Below the pieces are notes generated by a model. It made no database searches. It was given only the letters and a program-made list of their open reading frames with translations, and was not told the DNA's origin. Positions 54,601 to 64,000 of a DNA stretch of 64,000 nt are shown here, one piece after another. Both the position numbers and the translations under genes were made by a program. The first letter of the stretch is position 1. The number at the start of each line of letters is the position of its first letter. The stretch covers positions 248,001 to 312,000 of the forward strand of contig BLSF01000036.1 of NCBI GenBank assembly GCA_012862575.1. Direction: 5' to 3'. The DNA comes from Parietichytrium sp. I65-24A (taxonomy: Eukaryota > Sar > Bigyra > Thraustochytrida > Thraustochytriidae).

Positions 54601-56652
54601 TTCTTTCCTCTCTGCAACAGCGCTTCTCTTTGTCTTTTTCTCCACGCTTGTGGGATCGACTGGGACAATCAATCTCTGTATTCTCCGACTCGGAGTTTGG
54701 GAATTGCTCCAATCTTGCAACAATCAACAAAAGCGAGGGTTTGTGCTCTGCGAAGCAGGCATCCACGTCTTCGTACGAATATGGCGTTCGACAATTTGGT
54801 CGGGTGAACACTAGCGTACGTTGGGGGCGGAAGCATAAGGATGCCCCCTCTGAGAGATCTTGGCCCTGTACACCTCCTGCAGATTACCTTGGCGCTCTCA
54901 CAGATCAACGGCAGCGAGCGCTGACACGACGTGCTTGTACGGATTTCGCGGCATATCCTCCGAGTGCCACGGTTCAATTTGCTCTCGTCTCACGAGCCAA
55001 CAACGCACACACTGCTCAGACTGCCAGACATTGTCAGTACTCCTAAGGGCTCTCGCGAACAAAGTTCAAAAAAACTTTTTCGCAGAGTCTTTTTCTTAGA
55101 GCAGAGGCAGGCAGCTCGGCAAAAGCATATAAACAAACAAACAAACAAAGCAGAACAAAAAACAGCGACAGCGACAGCGAACGAGTGAATTGGAAGAAAC
55201 TTGCACTTGCAATTAATTATCTTGTCACAGCCGCGCACTACCTGTGCTCTGCTGAACAGAGCAGTCCTTCTTCGAAAGATCAGAAATGATCAGAATCAGT
55301 TCGAAACGCTCCCAACGAGCCTACCTAACTTGTACCACTTTCATGCTTCCCTTCCTCCGATGTCCGAGTTGCTCCGAGCTGCGCTTAGCTGGACGGCTTA
55401 CCCTCGATGCGACCTGAAAGTGGTCTCTTCATGCTCTCGTAGCATCTCGTAGCCGTGCTAGCGCACACCGTACTACAAGAATATGACACTCGCGTTTTCT
55501 CCAACTTGTTTCTCTTGTTTCTTTCCTTCTCTGCTTCCTTGCATTTGCTTGCTTGTGTTACTTGTGTTCCCCGAGAATTACACCGGTACTCAGAACTCAA
55601 GAATGCAGAAGAATTCAGATGTTAAATGGAAAGCGAGTGGGTGGGCCATGACAGTCCGAAGGCCGTGTGAGCACATGGGCCTACCAGTATCCAGCTGAGA
55701 TGGTGAGAAGGAGGGCGAAGAACAGAGTGGGACGCTTGGCCTTTTGCGTGGGGTAAGGTAGAGAGAGGCTGCCAAGAATATCATTGAGACCATCAGCTAG
55801 ATGTGCGACGATCCCGAGGAAGCTGGAAAGCGGGCTGCTAAGATACTGTCGGTCGCCCCGCAGCCACGCCCAGAGTAGGCTTGAAAAACGAAATGCGTGC
55901 CACGATCTTTGCTATGCAAGTAAAACGCACGAGATCCGGTTTTCGAGGTCCCGCAATTCTGTGCTTCAGCGCGACCTAGCAACCCTCGCAGATCCCTCAT
56001 GTGCACCTCAAGTCGGGCTCAGAAGGTCATTTCGCGTGACGCTTGGTGACGCGTTTGCTAAACTGACAGTGAGATTGTTTGCCAACTTCCGCACTTCTCG
56101 TCGTACTGTAAACTGCGATTTGGCAGGCTGTTGAAGCGTGGGAAGCCGAAATTCAGCTAAACGAGACAAAGTTGAGAACTTTCAACCCTCGGCGTTGAAT
56201 TCCACGCAGCTCATGCTTTGGGAACCGATGAGATGATGATCTGCTCTTTCTGGGGGTTTCCAGCCTTTGTCGCCTCAAATCAGAAACACTTTTACAGGTA
56301 ATTAAAAAAATATAATAATAGTAAAACATGACATCCCCATCAATATCCACGTTCACTTCACTCCAAGCAGCAAAATGGTCCTCATAGACACATTGTCTCT
56401 CTTCTGTTCCGGATTGACAGTGAACTAGATCTTCATCGCTCAGCGAGCAAAAGTATTCTTGCACGCAGAAGAAAGAGATCGGTAAAACGGGTTTCGGCCA
56501 CTTCTCGATGCGGTAATACAACCCGATGCCGCATGTGACCGAGCGCATTTGAGAAAATGACACCGAAGCCGGACTCCTGAATTCAGTTCGTTTCCCGTTA
56601 TTCAAACTACCAACAACATTGGAAGGAAACGAACAAGTGAAGGTTATACGAC
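54601..56652. other. Intergenic region, 2 kb
   Basis: Holds an AAAC run (about 55128-55147) and scattered small open frames. A 150-codon minus-strand frame at 56153-56605 contains Cys- and aromatic-rich sequence but starts at a non-ATG codon and has no recognisable domain; it is reported under findings. No gene is called. Confidence 0.5.
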
Positions 56653-57525
56653 CTAGAGCTTGCTCCCCCGAAACACGGATCCGTTTCGCAGCTTTTCGAC
56701 GGCGTCAGAATACAGGTCTTCTTTGATGGACCTCAAGGCTGGGCTTGCCCCAAGTCGCGCAACGCTTGCCGCGAGTTGAATTGCGAGTTGCAAAAGACGG
56801 TCTTCTGGGGCAGCCGCAGATATAACCTTTTGCTCGAGCAAGTCATTCGCATCTAAGCGAGCAGACTCAAGCATCATCTGAGCTGCAAGCATGCGAGGCA
56901 GCTTCTCTTTCATCATAGCGTTCAAGGGCGGCGTTAGCGGTGACCCCATTTCCATTTCAGTCATGCAGGCATATCCTTTCTCGCTGTTCATCACCCTGTA
57001 ATCATGAGCCATGGCGAACAGGAACCCCCCAGCAAATGCATGCCCATTTATCGCAGCCACAGTTGGAATCGGCAATGTCAGCACCCTAGCAAGCAGCAAA
57101 TGAAAGCTGCGCAAGAAATCCTCTTGTACTTTTCCTCCGAGCTCGTTCGACATGAGCCACTCGATGTCCAGCCCCGTCGAGAACACCTTGCCAGTGGAAA
57201 AGGTGACAAGCGCAGTTGCGCCGCCGTCATGCATGTCCTCCACGGCGTCCAGAGCTTCCCCGAGCGCGCCTAACATCTCAAAGTTGAACACGTTCTCCCA
57301 TCTCCCGTCCCGCCCTGGCTGACTTTCCAGTTGCAGCAACAAAATCTTTCCTGGTGACTTTTCCTGCCCAGCCTCGTGCTCCACACCCAACAAACGAACC
57401 CTTCCGCTCTCCTTCACGGGCCACGAGCCTATCTCCACTACCGAGCTTTTCTTCTGCGCCATCCTGTTGAGAGTCTGTGCCAGATTGTGCCAGTCTCCCC
57501 ATGCTCTTCGGGTTGGGTAGGACAT
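56653..57525 (-). CDS. Peroxisomal enoyl-CoA hydratase/isomerase (crotonase fold, SKL end)
   Basis: A crotonase-superfamily protein of 290 residues (269 if translation starts at the ATG at 57462). The fold is shown by FSTGKVFSTGLDIEWLMSNE (oxyanion-hole segment) and PTVAAINGHAFAGGFLFAMA, followed by the EMEMGSPLTPP segment at the second active-site position. The C-terminal tripeptide is SKL, the canonical PTS1 signal, so the enzyme should be peroxisomal. Family members with this layout are delta3,delta2-enoyl-CoA isomerases (ECI type), which shift double bonds during oxidation of unsaturated fatty acids. A hydratase cannot be excluded. That fits an organism rich in polyunsaturated fatty acids. 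The second ATG gives a more usual length. Confidence 0.88.
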   Translation of the reverse strand: MSYPTRRAWGDWHNLAQTLNRMAQKKSSVVEIGSWPVKESGRVRLLGVEHEAGQEKSPGKILLLQLESQPGRDGRWENVFNFEMLGALGEALDAVEDMHDGGATALVTFSTGKVFSTGLDIEWLMSNELGGKVQEDFLRSFHLLLARVLTLPIPTVAAINGHAFAGGFLFAMAHDYRVMNSEKGYACMTEMEMGSPLTPPLNAMMKEKLPRMLAAQMMLESARLDANDLLEQKVISAAAPEDRLLQLAIQLAASVARLGASPALRSIKEDLYSDAVEKLRNGSVFRGSKL

Positions 57526-57699
57526 AAAAGTTTCTAGTGTGTCGGACAGCGCTGGGGATGATGGTACTGGTATAGATCATGATGTGCTGGGCATCAGAGA
57601 CTCGTTGTTGGAGAGCAACGAGAAGGAGAAGAGCAAGACGGAGAAGGAGAAGAAGACGGAGACACACAAGAGAAGGATGGTTCAGTTTTGTTACTTTGG

Positions 57700-58809
57700 T
57701 CACTGTATTGTACAAGCGGAGCTCTGTGCACCGGCGTTCTGCCGATCTGCCTGCACTCGTAGCAGAGCATCGCGCAAATGTGGGACCACATTCGCTTTGG
57801 AGAGGGAGCTCCAGTTCTGGTGCTGTATTTGCTTATATAGGTTTTCCTGAAGAGCGTTAAATAGATCTTTTGGCGGAAGGTTCTTGGCCAGATGCTGCCC
57901 GATGTTGTGGCGGTTGTGCGACTCCACAGAAACCTCTTTCTCTGAGCCTGGGTGAAGGTAGGTAAAGTAGATCGCAAACGCGCGGTCTTTCGACTCCCTC
58001 GGATTTAATGACTCTTGGCCGTGGCGAAGTTTGTACTGCTCAATGTCCATGTAGCACTCAATATTCTCTGAACAGTGGGATTTTCTCAAAATCTCACGAA
58101 GGGCATGAGACAAGTCGTAATCGGCAAGAACGTCATTGAGTGACAGGGTGAAGTCTGGCTTTGTGGGGTCGGGCGGGTTAGGCCGGTCAAGAATGCTAAC
58201 CTTTTCTGGGTGAAAGGCGTCGAGGTATTCCTTCCGTGGTTGTTTCATGTACTCCATCATCTCCGAGCAGTATGTCGTGTGAAGAAAGCGAGGGAAGATG
58301 TCACGTGCGACTGTGAGCCGGGGATTCGCCAGGTATTTTTCAAACATCTTTCTGTTGAATTTCTTCTCGCGCATTGTGGCTTGAATGGAAGCTGCCTCAT
58401 CGCTGGTGAGACAAATCTGCATTTCGGCCTTCTCGTCGTCCAGATAATAGTTGTACAATTTGACGGCTTCTTCCTCAACTGTCCCCTGCCTCGAGTAAGC
58501 ATCGAAATTGTCTTCGAAGGTCTGCTCAGCCTGGATAAAAGCAAGATTCTCTGACGAATATTGTGAGTCCGCATACTCGCGCAGGAATCCGGTCAGCACC
58601 CGGGATTGGAGCACGGTTGCAAGATGGAACTTGTTGCTTTCGGCTGCTGCTCAACACCACAAAAGCCCCAGTCAGCGTCACCGTCAGCAAACACAATGCG
58701 ACAAATTGACCACGCAAAACTTACTCTTAAACAGCGGAAGAATTAGAGAGCCAGTCCCCAACTTCCCGGAGCTGTGTTTGGAGCTCTCTAGCTCCGAGTC
58801 GCGAGTCAT
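57700..58809 (-). CDS. Double RGS-domain protein with CaaX-like end
   Basis: RGS domains speed GTP hydrolysis by heterotrimeric G-protein alpha subunits. The main exon (58649 to 57700) encodes two RGS-like domains: FLREYADSQYSSENLAFIQA opens the first, and LREILRKSHCSENIECYMDI opens the second. The main frame has no good ATG, so I place a first exon at 58809-58725 (MTRDSELESSKHSSGKLGTG...) with a GTAAGT donor and an about 75-nt intron. The acceptor region reads GAGCAGCAG, where all three AG choices keep the frame, so the junction is ambiguous by one or two residues. The product is about 344 residues and ends SACTIQ, a candidate CaaX farnesylation box for membrane tethering. The same CTIQ end closes the armadillo protein at 22981. 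The domain call is safe; the exon 1 model is moderate. Confidence 0.8.
58650..58724 (-). other. Predicted intron in the RGS gene with tandem acceptors
   Basis: Donor GTAAGT at 58724; acceptor GAG/CAG/CAG repeats at 58652-58644 offer three in-frame AGs 3 nt apart. The first is used here for the coordinates. Confidence 0.6.
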
Positions 58810-60162
58810 CCTTCCTCGCACCCACACGCAATCGCCAAGCGCACCTGCGCCTTCGCCCGAAAACGCAACCAAGTTCGACACCGCTCTCGCCAATTCGTGA
58901 CTCCAACACGCCTGCAAACGGATGGCCTTGGCCCTCGCGAGGGTATTGAGCTTGCGCTTTATGCCTGTCGCCTCCACAGTGCTACACTGCCTGCGAACAC
59001 AATCTGAGCGATCGAGTCGCGACGGAAGGAGTACTCAGTAGCGCTACTCACTCTGACGCCTAGACGTTCTTCCCCCAACGATGGCTGGGAGAGGCATTGC
59101 ACTCACACATTTTACATTCTACATTTTACATTTCCCATGTTACGATTCGTGCGCGTCAAAAGCGGAGCTTACGGTTTGATATAGCCATCAAGCCTTCACT
59201 TCCGCCCACGTTCCTCGTGGCTGAGAAAAGTGAGTGCCTCAGCGCTGTTGCGGAGTTCGCAGTTATGAACAGATGTTTTTTTGTTGAGCAAAAAACTAGC
59301 AGGGTCACTATGTGCGGTAAAACAGCCAAGCTGTCAAATTCGAAAATGAGAATGCAGAATTAGAGTCCAAACCTTCTTTCATCCGCCGCTGCATTCTGCG
59401 TGAATTCGCAGTTCCACATGTATATCAGTTCCACACCTCTGTCAATTCGACCCGTGCCATTGAAAACTTTTCACCAGTCAGAATTCATTCCGTTCTTCTG
59501 TACTACGCCTCTTACGATTTCATCTGGCAGTGGCATAGAAATGTGTGTAATGTCTGAACGGATCTCTTTCACCTCGCTATTGAGGTCAGTCAGGATGAGC
59601 AGCAAGCACCCAATGCCGAGTACATCCGAGTACGTTGTGATAGCTTTCCGGAGGAGAGGAATTGCGCTGTTGGTGGTGCTTAGGTGCGTTAGGTAATCAT
59701 CTGAGTCGTCGGAGGCGGAGAAAATGGTCGGCGTGACGAGTCGTGCGCACCTTGGCAAGGTTAGAGTGGAACAGAAAGGTACTACTTGATGCACTGGTAA
59801 AAATTCAACGAGCGCTTGGTGCCCCACATCAGTGCTGCACAGCCTTCACAATACACTTGGCAACGAAGAAATATATCGGAAACGGATCTTGAAGCTTCAG
59901 TTTTTTAGGTTACGTTTCGACTAGCTAGCTAGCTAGCTATTTTCGTCACAGCTCGTACTTTTCAATGAAGAGATGCTTGCGAGAGATAGAGAGAGAGAGA
60001 GATAGGGCCAAGCTCGAAAGAGTGCATGGCCTGTCAGCGCTGGCTAGCTTTTAAGGAAACTTGCTAAGGCTCGGAGACGAAGCGCTGTGAACTGTGCAAT
60101 CGGCAGGCGACGTGGCAAGAGTCTTGAGAGAGTGGAAAATTCTTCTCTTGGCCATTAGTAGT
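58810..60162. other. Intergenic region, 1.35 kb
   Basis: Includes TACTCAGTA at 59032-59040 upstream of the RGS gene, a TAGC tetranucleotide run at about 59921-59939 and a GA run at about 59987-60003. A 119-codon minus frame (59471-59827) has one hydrophobic stretch but no ATG start. No gene supported. Confidence 0.5.
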
Positions 60163-61582
60163 TTAAGGGGTTATTCTCTCAATTTGAACGGAGCCATCAG
60201 ACATGCGACCCTTTAAATCAACGTGAAGTACTTTAGGCATTCCCCATGAGGTGGTTGTGTTCACGCTGATGTGCAAAATTTCCATCTCCGCGCCATTGAT
60301 TCTGGTGCGGGCATGCAAGCCCTCGTCGTCTTGGAAAACGTGCACAGACCTGCTAGGCAAAGCTGACAGGTTCAGCTTATAGCCGTTCCCGCTTTCATGC
60401 TTGACAACAGTGGAACCGTACGCACTATTTCGCTCCATAAAATTGAGTGCCTCTTCCACAACTGGGTTCCTCGCGTATAAGATCCAGTATACTTTGACAG
60501 GCTCGCTATCCACGAGTTTGCCATTTTCGAGGTTTGCTTCATAAATAACAGCATTGGTATTGGTATTCCGCTCCAGATAGAAAAGCACGTTCTTTCCAGT
60601 AAAGTTTCCTTTCAGCTCTGGCGTTGCTGCTCCGATAGGAAGGAGGTTCTCAGAAAACCGAACCTTGGAGCTCGAAACGACCTGATCAGGCAAACCATCC
60701 TCGGTTTTGCTGGACTCGACAGCGTTTTCATCGGCTTGATTTTTGCGCAAGTGATCAGGCTTGGGCGGAGCTTCCGGAGGAACCATCGAGGATGGCTTTT
60801 CTGGTTTAGGAGGCGGTGCTTCTTCCACATTCCCGGAAGCGGCAGCTTCAGTTACAGCAGCAGACAAGTCGTTGAGCTCGATGCCTGTCTCGGGGCTACT
60901 TGACTTTCCCTGACTGGTTTCATCATCGGAGTAAAAGTGCTGAAGGTTTTTCTCGTCACTGAAATGCTCTTCAGCGGTGGCAGCCACGAAACCAAAGACG
61001 TTTGAATAAAACTCCAGCTCTGAGACCATGCGGGGCACAAGATTAGGCTTCCAGCGGGAGATCCCCGACAGCTTGCTGGTCAACTCTGAGGCAGCGTCAC
61101 GATCATTTTCTTTCTGAAAATCGAGTTTCAGAGAGGTATATTCCGGGTGTGGCTTGGTGTAGCATCCTGAAATCAGTATTTTCTCGAATCAGTTAGCTCC
61201 GCAAGCCAAAAAACCATATCTAATTTTGATTCGACCAAAAGGATGCACATTAGATGTAATAAATCTGTGCTCCTGCTCGGCAACACTCACCTGGGGTTTG
61301 AGAGAGTAGATCTAACTTGTGTTGAAACACCAAGAGCTGCTCCACTGGAAGACCTGCCACCGGCTTTTTGACGCGGCCGTCGCCAAACCCAAGGATCTTC
61401 TTGAAGCTATCAAAGGGCCAAGCATCAGCCTCATTCATCGCGTTGGGCGCGCTTCGGTCGCCTTTCTTCAGCTCATCAAGCGTCTTCGTACCTTCTGGTT
61501 CCTCCACCTCCTCCTTTCCGTCCGTCACGCTCTCCGTCAGCGAAGTCATCGTCGCCGCGCCCGGGATGGCCTGGTGCATCAT
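60163..61582 (-). CDS. DUF4833-domain protein
   Basis: Two exons (61582-61291 and 61166-60163) with a 124-nt intron (GTGAGT...TTTCAG) give 431 residues. Splicing joins LLSQTPG to CYTKPHPEYTSLKL in frame. The C-terminal about 140 residues match the DUF4833 pattern: KNVLFYLERNTNTNAVIYEA, then PVKVYWILYAR, LNFMERNSAYG and a late ILHISVNTTTSWGMPKVLHV. The domain occurs in bacteria and eukaryotes and has no known activity. The N-terminal part is acidic and helical, with DSFKKILGFGDGRVKKPVAG and PVEQLLVFQHKLDL. It is followed by a Pro-rich linker (EAPPPKPEKPSSMVPPEAPP). No signal peptide or membrane segment is evident. The second-exon frame alone lacks an ATG, which supports the two-exon model. Confidence 0.8.
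61167..61290 (-). other. Intron in the DUF4833 gene
   Basis: A 124-nt phase-1 intron with donor GTGAGT and acceptor TTTCAG; removal keeps one open frame. Confidence 0.82.
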
Positions 61583-63803
61583 CTCTCCTCCTGCTTGCTA
61601 CTAATACTGGACCTTACAGCGCTCACTGAATACTTGTACGATACTTTCAACTCCAGAGGTCCCCGCAAGCACCTGTGCCCCACGGTGTGCACCTAACTGT
61701 TCACTGCATTCGTAGTCGCTGTACCAACATTTATTTACCAACTCTTCTACACTGAGTGATACTGAATGTACGATTCTTAGCTTTGTCGGCCCTTTTTCAT
61801 GGGTAAATTCAAGCCGGCGAGAAGTGCCCTCGAAGGACGCTCTGGAGGCCAAGGATAGAGAATAAGAGAAGTGCTCGTCGAGGGCTACTTAGTCGCTTGT
61901 CTGATATGAAGGAACTAGGACGCTCGAGGTCGAGAACGCGGTCTTGGAAGAGAACAGCCGACCATGCGAAAGAGCGCATTTAAAGCAAAGGAAAAGTCTT
62001 GGTCTTCAGATGTGACTGTATATCTCTGGGTCCTGGCAGATCCAGCGATGGAACCCGAGGCTCTTGAACAAGGAACGCTTCTCACTAGAAGCTGGTCAGC
62101 GAGGACGAGGATGACGCGCTTCAGGTACTAACTGTGAGTACCACTACCGCAGCTGGTAATGCGGTGGCATTGACCTTCCTTCCCACGTGGAGCGTTCAAA
62201 AGTTGGGGCTCTTCTAGCTCTTCTCCTTCTTCCAAATTGGATACAGATACATAGAAACTAAAACCATGACACCCACAGACCCAACGATGTTGCACCGTTT
62301 CCAGTACAGTACGCAGTACTCTATAGTATAAGTTGGCAGTCGCACAGCATTCAAGTTCACATCACATTGATTTGACTGATTGAAAAAGCACTGAGAAGAT
62401 TGCCAAAATCATTTGTTATTGACCGTGAGTGGAGAACTATGACTGTTAATTCAGAATTTAGAACTTTCCAAACCGGGGCATGGAGGTCATGGAGGCGCTA
62501 CTGAGTCACTGCTTGTTTGACGCACAGGTGGCATTCATAACGCTTCCTTCGACTACCTTTTACACTAGCCGGCACCACGTACTACTGCCCTGCCCTAATG
62601 GTAAGTACTGGGAGATCTAGGATGAAGATGGCTGAAGATGGAGGGAGAGAAAAAAAGAGAAAAAGAGAGAGATGGACAAACAAGCCAATGTCGCTCATTT
62701 CATTCACAGTGTTAGCTAATACAACTTAATAGGTAGTGAAAAACGCTTCACACAGTTGAGGTTGCTAAACCACCCCTTCCAGTCTCCGGAGGCTTTTGAG
62801 ATGAGTGAGATACTAATACTCAGTACTATCATCATCTCGGCTACTTCCACAACTAGTAGATGAGCATTTGGTAGGCGCTACTTCTAGAGACGGGCCAGGC
62901 AAGATACAAGCCAAGTGTAGTAAGTAGTAATAATGGCTATCTACTGTAGTTCCGCTCAAATCGAGTACTCCGAGTCATACCACTTAGGTTAAGAGAGAGA
63001 GAGAGAGAGAGACGAAAAGAGATGGAAAAGGAGGGACGACTGAGATGAGTTATGAGATGTGAGATGAGGAGGAACAGACCGCCATTCAATGTCAATGTCA
63101 GAGGCTCCTCTGGCTCCTCCCACAGAGAGCCCAGTCCGCTCCAGAGTCTGGATCACCAGGATACTGTACTCAGTACTCAGTACGGAATAGTAACTTGGCA
63201 GAGGCTATCTATCTTCTCCCTCTCTCTCAAACGCTGTTTCCACTACTTCCTTCCTCTCAAACAGCCGCTCTGCCATGCTCTGCCTCTAACTTATCTGCCT
63301 CTTCTCTCCTCCTCTCACAAACGAACGCAACGCCGCACCTAGCACTCCTTCCACTCCATCCATGCTTTCCATGCCTTCCTTTCTTGCTTCCATGCTTCCA
63401 TCGCCTTCCATGTTCCATCCTTCCATCATCTTCCATCCTGGACATCCTGGTATTATTTATCCTGGTCCGAAACTGAACGAGACTGAAGGATGAGGCCAAG
63501 TCCTACGAGGTAGCAGGAGATAGCCGCACTCGTAGGCAACGTCGCTTTCGGAAAGAGCATCACGGTTCAGAAGAGAGAGAGTTCAGAATTCACAGAATTC
63601 AGAATTCAGAACTTGCTGAGAAAGAGAGAAGAAGCTAAGGAGTCTAAGGAAGCTGAAAGGGAAGCTGCGAAAAGGTACTCACAGTCAGTACTCACAGTCA
63701 GTGCTCAGTACGCGGAGTGGGAAGGTTGGTGTGGGGCGCTGCGCAAGAGCTGAGAAAGTGCAGGCAAGAGGTAACGCGGAGACAGGAGTAGAGGTTGTTG
63801 GAG
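61583..63803. other. Intergenic region, 2.2 kb, rich in short motifs
   Basis: Many TACTCAGTA-type copies (about 62303-62320, 62812-62826, 63166-63184, 63674-63711) and a GA run (62994-63013). It also has TTCCATGC/TTCCATCC repeats (63340-63440) and an AATTCAGA cluster at 63581-63612. No acceptable gene in the region; its end is probably the promoter and leader of the gene at 63804. Confidence 0.6.
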
Positions 63804-64000
63804 ATGAGCGCCGAAGTTGGGGTCAAGGCCGAAGAGGCGCCGCCAGTGCCGCCAGACAATGATGAGGCGGAGTTTTCCGCGGCCGATGTGAAGGCGTCGA
63901 TGAAGGAGAAGCTCGGGTCGATGAAGGAGAAGCTGGGCGGCAATGGGGACGTGGAGGATCTGAGAGCGTTTTTGGAAGAGCTGCAAAGCTGGGACCAGCC
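63804..64000 (+). CDS. 5' end of an unidentified gene (runs off the window)
   Basis: An ATG at 63804 opens a frame that stays open to the last base (65 codons plus two bases). The predicted start is MSAEVGVKAEEAPPVPPDND. It then has an acidic Ala-rich stretch, a tandem SMKEKLG-SMKEKLG repeat and a helical segment VEDLRAFLEELQSWDQ. GC content is higher than in the upstream DNA and the composition looks coding. A purine-rich tract (63570-63670) lies upstream, as for other genes here. Family is not recognisable from this fragment; the rest lies beyond the window. Confidence 0.6.
   Translation, partial: MSAEVGVKAEEAPPVPPDNDEAEFSAADVKASMKEKLGSMKEKLGGNGDVEDLRAFLEELQSWDQ

Overview
The window is nuclear DNA of a protist. 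It holds about 22 protein-coding genes on both strands, mostly intronless, with eight short GT-AG introns (about 74 to 241 nt) in seven of them. Two genes encode conserved axonemal proteins (DRC4/GAS8 and CFAP44), so the organism makes motile flagella. The low intron density, the long intergenic stretches full of GA/CT microsatellites, and the lipid and propionate genes suit a heterotrophic stramenopile such as a thraustochytrid (Labyrinthulomycete). That placement is an inference and is not proven by the sequence. No tRNA, rRNA, CRISPR or intact mobile element was recognised.

Layout. 0.4-6.3 kb: a mitochondrial ICT1-type peptidyl-tRNA hydrolase, DRC4, an unrecognised basic protein and a cytochrome b5/b5-reductase fusion. 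7.4-14 kb: two paralogous membrane-anchored N-formylglutamate-amidohydrolase-like proteins flanking a 3.2 kb repeat-rich spacer. 14-26.4 kb: CFAP44, RUVBL2 (Reptin), an armadillo/RanBP2-zinc-finger protein and the KICSTOR subunit ITFG2. 26.8-35.6 kb: a membrane-anchored cathepsin-D-like protease, a Rab-like GTPase fused to a large C-terminal repeat region, and a PHOSPHO-type HAD phosphatase. 36-39.2 kb: a small tail-anchored protein, a ketopantoate reductase and a secreted spondin-domain protein. 40.3-48.6 kb: a head-to-head pair of large paralogous multi-pass membrane proteins of no recognised family. 50-58.8 kb: mitochondrial trifunctional protein alpha, a mitochondrial ACSS3-type propionyl-CoA synthetase, a peroxisomal enoyl-CoA hydratase/isomerase and a double-RGS protein. 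60-64 kb: a DUF4833 protein and the 5' end of one more gene.

Working links. DRC4 and CFAP44 act in axonemal motility control, and RUVBL2 belongs to the R2TP machinery that also helps assemble axonemal dyneins. Trifunctional protein alpha, ACSS3 and the SKL-ended hydratase cover mitochondrial beta-oxidation, propionate activation and peroxisomal beta-oxidation. The RGS, Rab-like and CaaX-ended proteins belong to membrane signalling. Eukaryotic gene order need not mean co-regulation, so these links rest on protein families only.

The most unusual items are the head-to-head multi-pass membrane paralogues, the secretory-pathway relatives of N-formylglutamate amidohydrolase, the Rab-like GTPase with degenerate nucleotide motifs and a triplicated C-terminal module, and several short sequence motifs that recur in non-coding DNA.
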